NCBI GenBank assembly: GCA_022823405.1
Contig: JAJDXD010000081.1
Location: 1 to 56,158, forward strand
Length of the DNA stretch: 56,158 nt
Reading direction: 5' to 3'
Source: Gammaproteobacteria bacterium
GTDB lineage: Bacteria > Pseudomonadota > Gammaproteobacteria > Arenicellales > JAJDZL01
Part shown: positions 55,759-56,158 of the stretch, one piece after another
How the letters are laid out: each line of letters begins with the position of its first letter
How positions within the stretch are numbered: the first letter of the stretch is position 1
Notes under the pieces: generated by a model
The model's input: only the letters and a program-made list of their open reading frames with translations
Databases searched by the model: none
What the model was told of the DNA's origin: nothing
Position numbers and translations under genes: made by a program

Positions 55759-55974
55759 TTAATCAGTATTACCGAGCGATTGTAGTCTTTCTATCGCTGC
55801 TCGAACCTGTTCACTTGCAACTTCGTTGTTATTCAGCAATTGCTCGCGTTCCACCTCCGAATCAGCTATCTTCTGCTTTAGCTTTGAATTTTCATCCTTT
55901 AGTTGCTGACAGAAAGTAATCAGTTCAGAGACCTTCTGCTCTAGAAGTACTAAATCTGTAGTTGAGTTATCCAT
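55759..55974 (-). CDS. ZapB-like coiled-coil protein (TIGR02449 family)
   Basis: A 71-residue, almost wholly coiled-coil protein: LEQKVSELITFCQQLKDENS, then KLKQKIADSEVEREQL. Heptad hydrophobics run from residue 8 to about 65. This matches the short TIGR02449 family found beside zapA in gammaproteobacteria and thought to act in cell division like ZapB. ATG 55974 gives the normal length; an upstream ATG at 56034 would add an unlikely 20 residues. No zapA follows downstream. Confidence 0.75.
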   Translation of the reverse strand: MDNSTTDLVLLEQKVSELITFCQQLKDENSKLKQKIADSEVEREQLLNNNEVASEQVRAAIERLQSLGNTD

Positions 55975-56043
55975 AAAATTTGTTGCTTTATCCCATTGCC
56001 ATATCAGAATACGCACTACACCTGAATTTGTCAAATCGAATCA

Positions 56044-56158
56044 CTAGTGTCCGGTTGAATTATCGAATAACATCAACTGCTTAAGTCCATCAGTCGGTTC
56101 CGCTTTGTATCCCCTGTCCGCAAATAGTTGATATAGCGTGGTTTTCTCGAACAGCGCG
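56044..56158 (-). CDS. C-terminal end of an unidentified gene (continues past window)
   Basis: A minus-strand frame open to the window edge encodes at least 37 residues, including LFEKTTLYQLFADRGYKAEP, and stops at 56044. It lies 70 bases upstream of the ZapB-like gene on the same strand. Codon use looks coding. I do not recognise the family from so short a piece. The usual neighbour here, a divergent YgfB-type gene, is excluded by the strand. Confidence 0.4.
   Translation of the reverse strand, partial: ALFEKTTLYQLFADRGYKAEPTDGLKQLMLFDNSTGH

Overview
The window looks like a chromosome segment from a heterotrophic gammaproteobacterium, probably marine or host-associated. G+C is near 50% by eye. 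The assignment rests on the Pseudomonas-type five-step histidine pathway (HutF plus HutG), the split System I cytochrome c maturation set with a separate CcmI, and a short ZapB-like coiled-coil protein at the right end. No rRNA, tRNA, CRISPR array, insertion sequence or phage gene was found. The taxonomic call is an inference from gene content.

Layout. 1-5.6 kb: C1 and methylamine metabolism (sarcosine oxidase soxA, cut by the window edge, then soxG; metF; a phosphoethanolamine-methyltransferase-like enzyme). 5.7-16.1 kb: histidine/urocanate utilisation (hutC-hutF on the minus strand; hutI-hutG-hutU on plus) running into a branched-chain-type ABC importer (SBP-livH-livM-livG-livF). 16.1-19.1 kb: a ccoO remnant, an outer-membrane barrel protein, a DUF6166 protein and a PhyH-type dioxygenase. 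19.3-22.7 kb: serA-serC-DUF1015. 22.8-27.6 kb: nitrilase with tiny membrane ORFs, an SLC13/RCK transporter and an EamA exporter. 27.8-33.3 kb: ccmEFGHI and a glycine-zipper protein. 33.3-40.3 kb: a DgcA/StcD-type demethylase flavoprotein and a tripartite tricarboxylate transporter (tctCBA), flanked by remnants of a second tctC, a second tctA and a GST. 40.4-55 kb: a one-carbon/CoA block with two sucCD-like CoA-ligase pairs, an MttB-family methyltransferase, NAD-dependent formate dehydrogenase (fdhB-fdhA), and an operon of TPP-dependent acyl-CoA lyase, formyl-CoA transferase and a 10-formyl-THF hydrolase-like protein. 55.7-56.2 kb: a ZapB-like protein and an unidentified partial gene.

How it fits together. 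Much of the window converges on one-carbon units. Demethylation (soxAG, DgcA-like, possibly MttB) loads folate. MetF and the formyl-THF hydrolase-like protein draw from that pool. Histidine breakdown through HutF/HutG also releases formate. The lyase/transferase pair would make or use formyl-CoA, and formate dehydrogenase oxidises formate to CO2 with NADH. The most interesting signal is a 13-bp palindrome, GTATA-N3-TATAC. It recurs in three intergenic regions of the 40-55 kb block: upstream of the lyase operon, between mttB and fdhB, and between the sucCD operon and the decayed tctC. It suggests one regulator controlling a carboxylate-uptake, CoA-activation, formyl-CoA and formate pathway.

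The window also carries several decayed pieces: a ccoO tail, tctA and tctC heads, a GST tail, and a hutI frame break. These sit in long intergenic stretches and suggest relaxed selection or ongoing gene loss in this lineage.
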